64,000 nucleotides of DNA from Lates calcarifer. Taxonomy: Eukaryota > Chordata > Actinopteri > Centropomidae. Under the pieces are notes generated by a model. It did no database searches. It was not told the origin of the DNA and saw nothing but the letters and a program-made list of their open reading frames with translations. Numbering within the stretch: position 1 is the stretch's first letter; the number at the start of each line of letters is the position of its first letter. Where the stretch lies: positions 2,367,231 to 2,431,230 of the forward strand of contig NC_066844.1 of NCBI RefSeq assembly GCF_001640805.2, read 5' to 3'. The translations under genes and the position numbers were made by a program. This document shows positions 33,269 to 45,600 of the stretch, piece after piece.

Positions 33269-36200
33269 ACAAATATAGAGCCTCTCAGAAGTGGTGTTTG
33301 GACCGTCTGAAAGCAAAGATCTTTTCCGACATTCGGAGAGAAGTCTCTGTTCACTCTTGAACAACCACCATCCCTGCTGCTGCTAGGATGGCTGTAGCAA
33401 ACAGATCGACTGCTTTTTAAATCCACAGCATCTTTTAGTATTCTATATACACCAGAATATGTAGCCTTCAAGGCTTTGGTGAAGACCACCTGAGTCTAAA
33501 TATGAGTCAGCACAAAGTCCAAATGGGCTCTCAGACATGACTGGTACTTATCAAACTGAACAATGCCCATTCAGTATTCATTGTATTGCTGTCCGTTTGT
33601 TGAGTGAACTGAAATTAAAATAAGACAATGGTATAAGCTAAGTATGACATCCTTAGACATATTTCTGCATCTAACTTCACGTCTAAAATAACTTGATTAT
33701 ATTACGGAATTTGCACCTCCATCGGGGACTGATGGCTGCCTCTCCAGTCTATGAGTAGCAAGCAATGCTGGGAAGGAAAGGCACAAAAGAAACCCAACGA
33801 AAAAGGCCAACTGACTTTGTCAAGACCAGAGGCTGAACAGGGGAGACAGGTGGCAAAGAATGAGGCAAGTCTGAGTCAAAACACCCACAAGACCAAGACA
33901 AGTTTGAGACATCAGGGAAAAAAAAAGTCTTGAGGACAAACTCAAGTACAGCTCTGGAAACTGTGTGCCAACTACAGGTGTAATATTTCATTTCCTGTAG
34001 GCTGTGTATTGCTTTCTTGTACCAGCAGATACTCCTGCTCTCCAATCCTCACTATGACAACCAGCCTCTCTTTCCCTAAATGTGAGCGAGCCTCTAAACA
34101 TACAACTTGGCTTTTCCAGCGTGGTAGACAACACACATGTACAACCCTTATACACAATCCCAACAAGAATAAAGCAGTTCAAAAGATTTGGGTAATAACT
34201 GTAACACATTCTGTAGTTTAAAGGGAGCCCAAAAGGTAAAAATGCTAAATAGCTAACATTAGTGAATCTAGAATTTTCAGTATGGACAGCTCACTCAACA
34301 TTTTTCTCAGAGTAATTACATTCAACTCCCAAAGGAAAACTTCACAGAAAATTTATGTTTTTTGAAAATATATAAAGCAAACATGGTTTGTTTCACAAAA
34401 ATTGGTGGTTAGACAAGGTGATAAATGTTGAGTGCTACAATGAGTCCTTCTTCACAGATCCTGTCTCTGTAACTGATTGAGCTGCCTGCACACAATTTTT
34501 TGTTGTTGTTGTTTTTATTTTACCCACTAATGCTGAAGCGAACACACAATATGATCAATCAATAACCAGCTGACCTGAATCTCATAAATCCTGATGCATC
34601 ATTGTGCACTGATAGTTCAGTTTAGTTTCTAAGTGACATTTTTAAGTTACCTCAGTTATCAAATATGCAGCCATTACTGTGTGACTGCTGCTCTTTTACA
34701 ATGAAATTGGATGTTATATTTTAAAAAAGTGTACAATCCTCCTGCCACAAAACACTGTGGTAAATCCTGCAGTTGGGCACAACAAAAGTAAACTGCTACA
34801 TGTGCTAGCAAAAATGCAAACATTTTGAACATCCTAAGCATATAAATGGACTCAATGCACTCAGTGTGGTTGAGAAGTTTGGACATTTGGCTTGTCAAAT
34901 GAATCCACTTTTCAGAGCCACCTGTCAAGCTTACAAGCAGTAAATGTCTGACCATAAGTTCTTGGTGGAGTATCACTTTAAGGTTTGATCCATTGCTTAC
35001 CATTAGCCAAGAAAATTAGCCATCAGTCTGCACATGCCATGTGTAATTAGTTGGAGGATTTTGAACCAATTTGTGATGTCTCAATTTTTAGGGATGGGAT
35101 GCACTTGAGTTGCATACCCAATAAGTAATTCAGGCTGATAAACCTGTGTATATAGAGTGTGGTTAGAGTTAGAGTTTTTAAGTTCTCTTGGCTGAGGACA
35201 TGCACATCAGTTTGCATGGCAGCAGGACTGTTTCATAGCCACTTCAAATATCAATCAGTTACCATTACTGCAGCTAGTCTCCCATATTTACCAGATTGCT
35301 CTGCAGTTATTCAAACTGACACAGTCCATATGAGTGACTGATTGAGGGTGTCCTTCATATTTTTTACCTTGTCCCTTTGTGATGAGAAAAACTCTAAACC
35401 CTGCTGTCTCATTACTGGAGACTGTAATCAATCTGAGGGAGGAGAAAACAGTATGAGCCGTCTGAGGAAAAAAAAATCAAGTAATCAATGGAATGGAAAA
35501 CAAGTTTTGAAACCTTTTTGTTTTGTTTTGAAAATACTTTTTCATCCAGCAAAAGTTAACTAAGTACATTTTCACAGTCATACCTCTGCATGTGTGTAAC
35601 TGTTTTTACAGTATAGTTTTGTGTGGGCTACGGCATTTAAAAATTAGGGTAAAGCGAGGGACACCTCTATTGAGAACTATATATGAATTATTCATGATAA
35701 GATCTAATTAAATAATTAAAGCAAAAAAATGCAATTGATTTCTGGGTGCAACAGACTCGGATCATCGCCATAAGCTTGTAAGAGTGAGAAATATGTATTT
35801 TATTCACACATATTAATCAAAACATATATTTTGCAACCAATGGGCTTTGTGAAAGAACATTTTTGAATGTTTGAATGACTTGTCATTGGTTTAGTCATAC
35901 AAGTGTTCCAAAGTCATTCAGCAAACTTTCCTATAACTGCAGAAACATTTTATTTCTTTCTCATTTCAACTTGATGCCTGCCACCTGTACAAAGAGTAGG
36001 TGAGTAAGTCAAAATCATTAACATAATTGATGCGTCCAAGGCTTTTGTGGGCACAAAAATGTTACCTAAGAGTAAAAAGATGTACTTAGCACTGCAAAGT
36101 TCTAAAAACCCAATATAAAAAAGAATGGCCTTAGATCAAGGTAGATGCTCAAAAAAGCAAAAAGACCCTTAACTAAAATGGGAGGCGATCAAGGGAATGA

Positions 36201-36559
36201 GACAGAGAAGACCTGACACTATGGGTCATGTTATGAAATGGCCTCTGTGCCATTTCCGCGGACAGAGGTGAGCTGTTAAGTAAGTTTATGATAATACCTT
36301 TCTAATTATGTGTGTGTAAGGCTGTAAAGAAGTGGATTATGCAGTGTTTCTAAAGGATGTTTTGATGCCCTTTTCCACCTGAAAACTGAGTGTCACCTTA
36401 AAAAATATATCCAGATCAGGGTTGGGGTAGTTGTGGATAGCTACCAAGTTAAGAATATAGACATATTTACACTGTGTTAGAAGTTTTGCCCATTGTGTAT
36501 TACACTTTCATGTCTCCTCACTGTAGATGATGAGTTTTCTGACTGACTGACTGACTGAA
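33269..36559. other. no gene seen; possible regulatory patch 35670-35860
   Basis: Frames up to 109 codons (34674-35003, minus) have no recognisable domain. At 35680-35730 several homeodomain-like AT-rich sites cluster (ATGAATTATTCATGATAAG, TCTAATTAAATAATTAAAG). A (GACT)4 run lies near 36540. Nothing else is supported. Confidence 0.4.
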
Positions 36560-37190
36560 TCTCCTTGGAGCAAAGCTTTTCTGGGTTACAGAGACAGTGA
36601 GGGATTACATTTCCCTGGTGCCAAGACGTTAAAATCCCCGTTATTATTAATAAACCCCTGAAACCCGCGGGACACCCCCACCCCACCATCCGTTTATTCT
36701 CCTATAATGGACTCATTAATTGACTCATTTAAATCTGTCTAATTATTTAATCAATTTAATTCAATTTAGCTGATTGCACACTTCCCATTTAGCATCAAGT
36801 ACATGGTCTTGAGAGGGGGTTGGAGGTAAGGAAAGAGAGCAAGAGAACTGACGAATAAATGTGTTTCATGGTAATAACCGTTAATGTGCAGGCTAATTAC
36901 GGAGGTAAATTGATCATTTTGTCTTAATTGATTTAGGCTTGTTAAAAGGGCACCGCGCCAGCTTCGTTAGTGCGCCGTGAGCACTTTATCTGGATGACAG
37001 TAATTGGAGGTGAATGCTCTTGTTTCTTGTCTTTCTCTGCCCTAGCTAAGCCTGCAAGACATCCATCATAACTAATGGACATGTACTGTAAATCTGTAAT
37101 TGAAAGAGAATCTAGAAAGAATTCCGGCAGAGAGGTTTTCAAGGCGAGGTATGAGCCGACCAGGGCCAATTTATCATCACTAGACATTTT
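36560..37190. promoter_or_regulatory. strong candidate conserved non-coding element
   Basis: About 630 bp of complex sequence mixes dense homeodomain-type cores (TCATTAATTGACTC, TCTAATTATTTAATC, GGCTAATTACGG, TCTTAATTGATTTAGG, CAGTAATTGGAGG) with CpG-retaining segments (AAACCCGCGGGACACC, GGCACCGCGCC, TTCGTTAGTGCGCCGTGAG). It has no microsatellite and no known repeat. This texture is typical of vertebrate developmental enhancers. No frame of note: an 88-codon minus-strand frame at 36942-37208 has no domain. Conservation is not testable here. Confidence 0.45.
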
Positions 37191-38264
37191 CACTTGAAAA
37201 TATACCAATTTTCTCAGCTGGACTTATGAAATAGTTTCTGATCATATGTTACGTATTAACACAACTGCCTCTTGTTATTTTGTCTTGCTAGAATGTAGAT
37301 TGGGTGAGGCAGAGTGTCAAAAGCCCCTATCTCAGTGACCTGCTCTCTGGTGCTGGATGTGTCTTCCAGGGCCAGCCAGCTGCTGGTCCTGCTCTCTCTC
37401 AGAACATTTTGATAATCCCAGTTGCTGGAGATAATTCTCAAACCACATCGTCAGCAGTTTTCTGGACTGTTTCTCAAAAAGTGTGAAGACTGTTCACAGT
37501 GTGGTCTGTGAATTATTCAGAGAGGCCAGGGTATAATTCTGGAAAGAAGTGTTACTGTTGAGTTTTTCAAATGGAATTTTTCATTGCTCTGAACACAAAA
37601 AAAAAAGTTCTATTCAACCCCAGGGAACAAAACTCACAAATCTTAGAGAGTGAGAATAGAAAAATAAGCAGATCTGTAATATGGGTTAACGGATCATTTA
37701 TGATATGATTTTGGATTAGAGGGAGCATTTTACTAAATTGGAACCACAATTTAAATGAAACTAGTCATCACAACCCAGCTCTAGTATCAGCCTTATACTC
37801 TCCTGGTACAAAACACCAAATGACAGATGCCAGAATAGTTCATAAACGTAGCTCTGAGATGAAACTCAATGAAGTGAGTATCATCTTAGCCTCCAGTGAA
37901 AGCCCTGACTGGGCCCTGCAGGGGAAACTGGAGTTTTTGGTCCATGTCTACTTGGAAATTCAAGGCAGCAGGTCCTGTAGAAAGCTATTTTAGAGAGCAC
38001 TTAGGATTAGATTGGCCCTATGGTGGCAGTCAACCTATTTCTTCACAAAGGGGACGGGGGAGGAAAGTACTGTTTTTAAAAGTTTCAGGGAACCTTTTTC
38101 CTGTGACTACAGCATCTGGTCTAGATTCTCTGTCAGATTGCCATCCTTCCATTTAGCTTTACCATTTATTTCCAGAAATGGATCTTTGGGAGGAAGGAAT
38201 GTCTGATAGGGGGGGGGGGCAGGTTTTCAGAGTGAAGATGATGACACTGCGAAAGACCAAAGTC

Positions 38265-38268
<4 letters not shown>
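37191..38268. other. no gene seen; (G)11
   Basis: A (G)11 run lies at 38209-38219. Sequence around 37890-38170 is GC-richer with frames up to 86 codons but no recognised domain or paired splice sites. Confidence 0.45.
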
Positions 38269-38310
<42 letters not shown>

Positions 38311-38399
38311 ATTTATATCTCCCTGCCCGTCCAGCCATGGAATGTCAGATACAGAAGAAGATATGGCTCTGCAGGGGATGGCTGCTACCTAGTGAGTGC

Positions 38400-38460
<61 letters not shown>

Positions 38461-38569
38461 TGTGTGCGTGTGTGTGGGATATTGCACTGCAGGGGACAAT
38501 CCTAAACTTTAGTATCTATCATTAAATCCTCCTTGAGTCTCTACACACACAAACATACAGGTACACATT

Positions 38570-38621
<52 letters not shown>
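38269..38621. repeat. three long GT/CA microsatellites with a duplicated 19-bp module
   Basis: (GT)20 at 38269-38309, an interrupted (TG)n at 38403-38475 and a (CA)n at 38572-38620 lie within 350 bp. GATATGGCTCTGCAGGGGA (38360-38378) and GATATTGCACTGCAGGGGA (38478-38496) share 17 of 19 bases and flank the middle run, which points to a local tandem duplication followed by repeat expansion. The third run is on the opposite strand sense, so it could pair with the first two. Confidence 0.9.
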
Positions 38622-38623
<2 letters not shown>

Positions 38624-40224
38624 CACTACTCCTTTTAAACTTTCATAGTCTATGCTGAAGGGTGCAAGCCCTGAACTTGAAAACTTTGGAAAGTTCTTTG
38701 AATGCAGAGATTTTTTGCAAAACTCAACTTTTACTCCAGTTTCAGGTGATTTTTAAGGAGAAGACTTATTACACATTTTTACACAATTTTAAAAAATCCT
38801 TATCCTGCAAATTAAAGGTCACAAGATTGAAGAGAGCTATGACCCATTTCCATATTAAACACTCCCTCTAAGCATGTGGTGCTTCACACTGAACTAAAAC
38901 AACCATGCTAAAAAATGTATAACTAACCCCTGATTTGCTGTTGACTGTGCTGCTGATGTACAGACTGAAAAGGAACAAAATAATAATAAAATCTATTTAA
39001 GATGAATTATTTGACATTGTCTTCAAATTAAATGGTTGCCATATTATTGTTGGTATTATTATTACCTCTAATATCTCTTTAACAGCTATTATATTGAGAA
39101 ATTCTGAACAACTGGTCCAGGGTCATTGCACACAAAAATGTATATTCAATAACATGAGCCATTAACATTTCAAGTAAATACAAGTCATAAATATATCTGT
39201 GGGCTTGATTAATGTTGCTCAGTTCCAGAAAAATTATTTCAGTTTTCAAGATACAAGCTCTGTGCGTGCTTACAATATGAAATGCAACAAGTCACAGTTT
39301 TTGTGTTATTTCTATATGTAAATACTGAGACACACTCCAGCATGTGCAAGTACTCAAACCATTGTTTCCCCCAAATTCCTCTGCAGGTCCCAAAGGGTTT
39401 GTTCATTTATCAAATATTAATACAGCTACAGAAATTCACTCATTTGAATACTGACTGGATGTTTATCATTTACTATGTGCACTGGAAAAACAATAATCCT
39501 GTTAAATCAACATCTGCCAATTTTTAGGGAATGTAATTTCCTTGGCCTCTGTCTCACACACACAAACACGTGCACGTCTGAAGACACAGACACACACACA
39601 GTCTCATGGGAGCAACTCAACACAGGTATAGGACTTCAATCATCCAACATGACGGGTTCCACAAGGAAACACACACTCCAAATCCCTGCAGGACTGAGCC
39701 TGCGGCTATACAACCCAGAGGCTGCGGCTGATTTTGATTCAACTTCCTCTTTATTTAAATCCTCAGAGACTCTCACCCGCATTTCTGCTGGCAACGGAAA
39801 GGCCTCGTCTACACTACAAAAGATATCACTGTAAAGAGCTCAGGGAAGAGCCGGGATGAATGAACCAATATACAGTATGCTGTGGATTTTCTTTGTTTAT
39901 AAACAGAGTGGTGTGAACCCCACAGAGACTCAACCTGCACACTCCAGTGGAGCAGTTCAGAGTCATGCTCAAGGGCAGCTGTTGAGGGAAGACAGAGCAT
40001 ATTGGGGTTCATGTAATCACACCTACGGTTTGTTTTCTTTTGACAGAACACTCATAAAAAAGTTTACTTTTGTGCATTCTGCTTCATACAGTGGTAGATT
40101 TATTGGACAGAATTTTGCCAACCTGAATTTTTGATTCCAAGTGGAGTAAAAAGTGATGTTACTAATGGCAACTCAGGATGATAGACATGACTGTGCTCTA
40201 CTTCTGTGGTCTTAAGGCTAGTTA
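38622..40224. other. no gene seen
   Basis: A 119-codon plus-strand frame (39475-39834) crosses a CA-rich patch and has no recognisable domain; its C-terminal half (about 39640-39830) is GC-richer. No supportable gene. Confidence 0.4.
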
Positions 40225-40330
40225 ATGCTCTGTTTACATGTGGCAATCTGTATCTGGATGCTATATTTGGATAACAACAACCAATCAAAAGGCCTTTGCA
40301 CTTAAACCTGGTATTAATAGCCATTTCCAT
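40225..40330 (+). repeat. TTTACACCTG dispersed element, copy 2
   Basis: GCTCTGTTTACATGTGGC, then TATCTGGATGC, TTTGGATAACAACAACC, CCTTTGCACTTAAACCTG and GTATTAATAGCC follow the same order as 8476-8590. It is more diverged than copy 1 and lacks the second half. Confidence 0.35.
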
Positions 40331-41377
40331 TATCTCTAATATGTTCACATTATGATTAGTATGTCAGAAAAGCTGGCAGACTTTACAACAAACACTGTGG
40401 TGTGGTGCAATGTGCTCTACTTGCTTTGTGGAGAAGGTCATCTAAGCTTTTTGAGAATAGCCAGAGTTAGATAACACTCAAATAACTATACCTTAGATTC
40501 TGCAAATCTGGACTTCTGGGCGAAGTCTAAGTATGGAGGGTTTTATATCTAGACCTGGTCTGATGTGGTCTGGATGTGGTAAAAAAAGATGTGAAATTGC
40601 CCTTTTTGTGCTTTCACAACCAGAAAAAAGGTTTCCCAAAAATCATGTCAAAAATGGACTTGATTTCTATAACAACAGTAATCTGATGTTGTATCAATGT
40701 TTCTTCCCTCCATCTCTTACTCTCAACTACAAACACAGACACATTGCTGGTCTGTGTGGCCTCAAATGAGCGAAACACCCAATACTGATAAACTCAAAAT
40801 ACTTATTATATAATCCATTTAGAGATTGCATCCTGTATACACAGAGGTAAATTAACACTCATCCTAGCACAGGAAGTTGACCTGACAATGATGTTTTAAG
40901 CTTAAATCCAATGCACTGAACACCTCTGATAGCAGAGGTGAAACCAGCTTAGACGCAGCAGAGAAACTTGCCTGAGGTTTTGTGGACAGTGAGTTTATTT
41001 TGTTGTTTGCTGACTAAAAGAGGAAAGAGAAGAAAACATTTTTCTGTCGTTTTGGCATTTCACTGTACGGCACAAATATTTACTTCACAGAAAAAAACAT
41101 GTTGATGCAAGTCTCTGTCACATGTAAACAGCATTTTCAATTTTAAGTGATTTATGCTGTTTTAGATGAAAAGAGAAACAAACACATTGGATAAACAAAT
41201 TAATCTGTACAGTTGTTACACAGAAATACCACAACACTCCTTGCAGGCAAAAAGTATGCACACACACACACATACACACAACCTTCACTCTTACAGACAT
41301 GTTCACAGGCACACACACACACAGTATAAAGGCTCCATTGGGGCTGACAGGTAGCCCTTGCCGCAGAGTTCACATCT
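40331..41377. other. no gene seen; CA patches
   Basis: Short CA runs lie at about 41259-41280 and 41311-41322. No gene or recognised repeat. Confidence 0.5.
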
Positions 41378-41541
41378 AGTTCAGGTGATGTATCAGAGTA
41401 ATTACACACACTCACACGTACTCACACACACACACACACACAGATGCGCACAAAGCTCATGTGATGCATCTGAGTGATTAGATGTACCACTGGGCCCAGA
41501 AGTGTTTCTCTTTTTTTACTTTCTTCCCCACATCTCTCTCC

Positions 41542-41589
<48 letters not shown>

Positions 41590-41711
41590 GACTCTCTCTC
41601 TCTCTCTCTCTCTCTTCTCCGTCTCTCACTCACTCTCTCTCAAACAGACACACACACACAAACACAGTTCAGGTGAAGCATCAGTGTAATTACTTCAAGC
41701 TCAGCTGGGTG

Positions 41712-41743
<32 letters not shown>

Positions 41744-41860
41744 AGAGTTTTGGGGAAGTTAGAGTTATTATATCTTTGCTGCGCTCACAACATTCTCTCT
41801 CTCACACAAAGACACACAACACACAACACACTTATTCAGTTCAAATATGGGCGTAATTAC
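41378..41860 (+). repeat. four-copy motif array interleaved with CA and TC microsatellites
   Basis: AGTTCAGGTGATGTATCAGA then GTAATTAC at 41378-41405 recurs at 41454-41481 (22 of 28 identical), 41666-41693 (25 of 28) and, weaker, 41838-41860 (ends GCGTAATTAC). The copies are separated by CA runs and, between copies 2 and 3, by a long TC tract. Each copy but the second ends in the homeodomain-type core TAATTA. The sequence just after copy 4 (to about 41960) is complex and may be regulatory. Confidence 0.85.
41545..41614. repeat. (TC)n microsatellite, two blocks
   Basis: TC runs at 41545-41586 and 41592-41614 are separated by CCTGAC. They sit between copies 2 and 3 of the motif array. A CA run follows at 41719-41744. 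Confidence 0.95.
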
Positions 41861-44800
41861 TCCTAACTTTGCTCTCATTGGTCACAGGTGTTGCCTCCAA
41901 ATGAGTGTAAATGAAAGCCATTAATCGTTGCTGGAGGCAAAGCTGAAAGAGAGTGATTAGCAACAACACAGTGGGCACTCCACAACAGAAAAATGACTGC
42001 AGGTAGGAGATGAATGGGTGGATGGAGGGATAGATAGATGGATGGATAGAGAGTGGGGGTAAATACTGCATGCATAAATTTGAACTTATTGAAGCAGTTG
42101 GACTAATAGAAATTGCTGTAGATTGACAGATGCAGTGAAGAATGGATTGTATTTTCTGACATGATAGACAAGGTTAATGTCTTCACAAATAGATGATGTC
42201 TTACTCTGTTGTAATGAGCACTGATATAGGAAAATTAAACCTTCACATGCCTGGAAGAAATCCTTACAAGATAATTCCAGTTTCACTGACATGGTCAGTA
42301 GCTGCAGCAGCTGGAACACACAGTTCATGGAGGTACTTAAAAAACTTCCTCCTTCTCAGAGTCAATGAGTTGATCATGTGTTATATTTTTCATTCAGTAT
42401 GACTTTCACTTCCCAAGGATATCATTAGCTCTAATGTGCATCTCAAATTAAAGTCTATAAATCCCCTCAGAAATTATAGAAACATTATGTTACATATAAC
42501 TTCAAAACTTGCCTCTAAATCATCATGATTGTAACTTTTCTTCAGCAGCAAACTGTCTGTACATCCATGGCTACATTACAAACAGGAAGCTGTTGTAATG
42601 AGCTGTCTGAGGCAGACATAGCAAAAAACGCCTTGAAAAAGCAGACAGAATGCAAGAAGTCTGAATATAAAAAAGCAAAATTTGTATTATCTTGTGGCTT
42701 CCCACTTTAACTGCTCTATTGCCTTTTGTTTGGCAGCTGGCATCGCTTTGATAGCCACAAGTGGCTCAACACTGGCCACAATACAAGACACCCACAGCAA
42801 TTATTAAACCATACCAGCCAACAACTGCCAACAACACTGAAAAGAAGTTTTTGAGGTCAAAATGAGTTCACATACTAACAATGCAGAATATATCCTATAC
42901 GCTGAATATACATCTGAATATTACAGAGTAGAAAAGATTAAACATATTCTAAATTATACAGAATGGATGGATTGATGGATAGATAAGTGAGAAGATGGAT
43001 AAATTATCCCTCTGAATATGGACCTAGTAGGAAGAAGTTAAAATTTAAATATAAGACATGACCAGACTACAGGTACAATGGGGGCATATAGGGAGGTAGA
43101 TGGATGAATTGGTCTGGGCCTATGGGAGAGAATGATTAGCAACAACATGAAGTAATGAGCAACAGACAAATGACAAGTGACATGCTTGGAAATGCTGGAA
43201 GAAGGGAGGAGCAGGTGGAAGGTGGAAAGAGAAGCACGGACAGAGATGGAGGAAAACATTACTGAAATGGAGGTGAAGATAAATTGAGTTAAAGAGAGAT
43301 TGAGGCAAAGATGTAAAGGTTCATTAGGGAGAGGCTAGTAATATAACTGTGTAGATTGATGGATGAATTGATGGTTTTCTGTGTATACGAATGAAATTGG
43401 TTAAATGAATGAGCTGATGATGGATCCTTGTCTTTTATTTGTGTGTAAAAGAAGCTGATACCAGACTGCAAATTTACTGTTTACATGTCATCAATCAGGT
43501 CACAAACTGTACCTCAAACTGATTTAAAGAACAAGCTGCGTAAAAGGGACTGATGCATTGATTTAAGTTTAAGGAAATGGGTTTTACACTTGAACAGTAA
43601 TTTTTCAGTGCACTAATCCCTGCTTTGAGGTAGGAATTTTGTTTTTATCACAGCTAGTGAGAATTTCCTCATTCTTTCTGGCTGTCAGCTATCTGTTCAT
43701 TTGTCGGATTTTAAAACTTCTGTCTTTTAGTTCAGTAAAGTTAGCCTCCAAAGAATTCTAAGGCACAACTATATAGAGTTAAGATGAAATAATGTTTCTC
43801 TGAAGACCAACACAGAGAAGGGTGTTATGGGTAACTGTAGGTTGCAGAGGCTCACAGCCCAATCTAAACAACACATTGTGTGGACCTGGGCATCAAGCAA
43901 GATGACTGGTTGATCCAACTTCCTGTCAGGAGGCAGGTTTAAAATGGAAAGTAAGATGGAAGTTAATTTACAAGTATAAAAGAAACACATGCAAATGTGT
44001 TGGATATTCAGTGTTCTGAATAATGGTCCAGTTTATTTTCTGCATTGACACTGTGAGATGACCAGCGACTAGAGCACTGCCAAGACTTCCATACACATTT
44101 AACTGTGCTGATCAAATCATCAGACCAAAGGACGAAAAACTGTGTTCAAAAACATCTGGTTTTGATGTAAATTATAACAGTGATCAGAGATCAATTCAGC
44201 ATCCTGATGAAACCTTTACCAGTTTAAAATCAGTTTACTTTTGGATTGTAAATACATTTTGGATGAACTTTCCTGAATATTCAGTTTTTCCATATGTATC
44301 TCATGGCTATCAGAAGTAAGGAAACATAATAATAATCTGCCTCAAACATGCCTTTAATGGACGGGTCCTGTATCTTCAAAGCATGACTTCTGTAGGACAT
44401 AATGAGATAGGAGGTTTGAACCTGGCATTAGGAGGTTGGAAGACAGTCAGTAGGACACTGGCATCGCACACTGTGCTCCCTGCTGTGTCAGTATCACACG
44501 TCCACTCCACTTAACAACCTCCTCCATCACTGAGCAACCATCATCAAGGTGACACTGTGAAGCTGTCACTGCCATACCCTTGGAGACTGTCACTATGGTA
44601 ACATGCTGCTGTGCCTGCTATGCCAAAAAGGCAAGGTACCGGGGAAAAGGATGAGTGGAGGTTATAAGCTCAAGATCAACACGAAGTTTTGTTTTTTCAG
44701 TGAGATTAAAAAAAAGTAGTGAAAGTATCAAACAAATATCTCAAATCTGACAAACATCTGAGCTTAGGTTTTTTTTTTCAAAAAAGGAAAACATTTCAGA

Positions 44801-45496
44801 CATTAAATATTTACTTCTTATTTTCTGGTGGAGGTGGGATGGCACGCTCGCTGGCATCAGGCCCAAACTCTACAAAGTTGATGAGTGCTGCAGAGGCTTT
44901 AACTCTGTGGTACAAGGCTTCAATCCTTCTTTCTTTTGCCTGTGTCTATATATGTTTAAGAAAGTGTGACTGATAGAGTGACAGAAGACAGTCAACAGGA
45001 ACAGACCACAACAGCCTTAATATTGTACTTCTGAGGCTACACAAGTATATCAGTGATATGGCTGAGCTGCTGGCCTTACTGGTTTTAGTAACAGCTGCAA
45101 CTTGTAGGTTTGAAAAGTTATGCAAAATTTGATGCATAAGGCACAGAAAAAAGCTCTATGTTTACTGTGGGAAAAACAACATGATATCGATCTTTAATCA
45201 TTATTATTGGACCAATAATAAACTTGAAAGTTATTCATGCTGTGAAAGTGTTCAGTCATGGCAAAATAACTGAGGAAAATTACAAGTTAAGCCACCCATC
45301 TCCATAATATGCAAGACTACAAACAACATGAGTCACAGACACTGTAACTCCCCTGCTAGGAACAACATGAAATATTGTGTGAACACATTTTTTTTTTTTT
45401 TCTCTAAAGCAAAAGAAAAGTCTGCCAATGGGAATAAGCACAAATTAGCCACTACAAAACACTATCTAACCTCAAATAGTAATTAGTAAAAAAACA
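41861..45496. other. no gene seen; scattered GATG/GATA tetramers
   Basis: Interrupted GGAT/GATA/GATG runs occur at about 42015-42050, 42962-43005 and 43345-43375. Frames up to 84 codons have no recognisable domain. The 41861-41960 section is conserved-looking (TTGGTCACAGGTGTTGCC, CATTAATCGTTGCTGG). Confidence 0.45.
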
Positions 45497-45600
45497 GATA
45501 GAGATGGCAGTAAATGAGGGAGAGAGAGAGAGAGATGGACAACAAAGCTCCCAAGTCAGACTTGAACCCAGAACACTGCTGTTCATGGTGAAACAACAAC
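45497..45600 (-). mobile_element. diverged tRNA-derived SINE, minus strand
   Basis: Read on the minus strand, TCTGGGTTCAAGTCTGAC is a decayed B-box. It is followed by a CTTTGTTG segment, a pyrimidine-rich run and CTCATTTACTGCCATCTC. The order and spacing match the SINE at 30908-31025. On the plus strand it appears as GGCAGTAAATGAGGGAGAG, a GA run and GACTTGAACCCAGAAC. It is older than the plus-strand copy. Confidence 0.6.

Noticed and set aside
38178..38525. 115-codon frame with two VCVCVC blocks
   Set aside because: A direct translation of two GT microsatellites.
44820..44935. possible further SINE (AAGGCTTCAATCC resembles a B-box)
   Set aside because: The A-box match is poor and no SINE body or A-rich tail follows.
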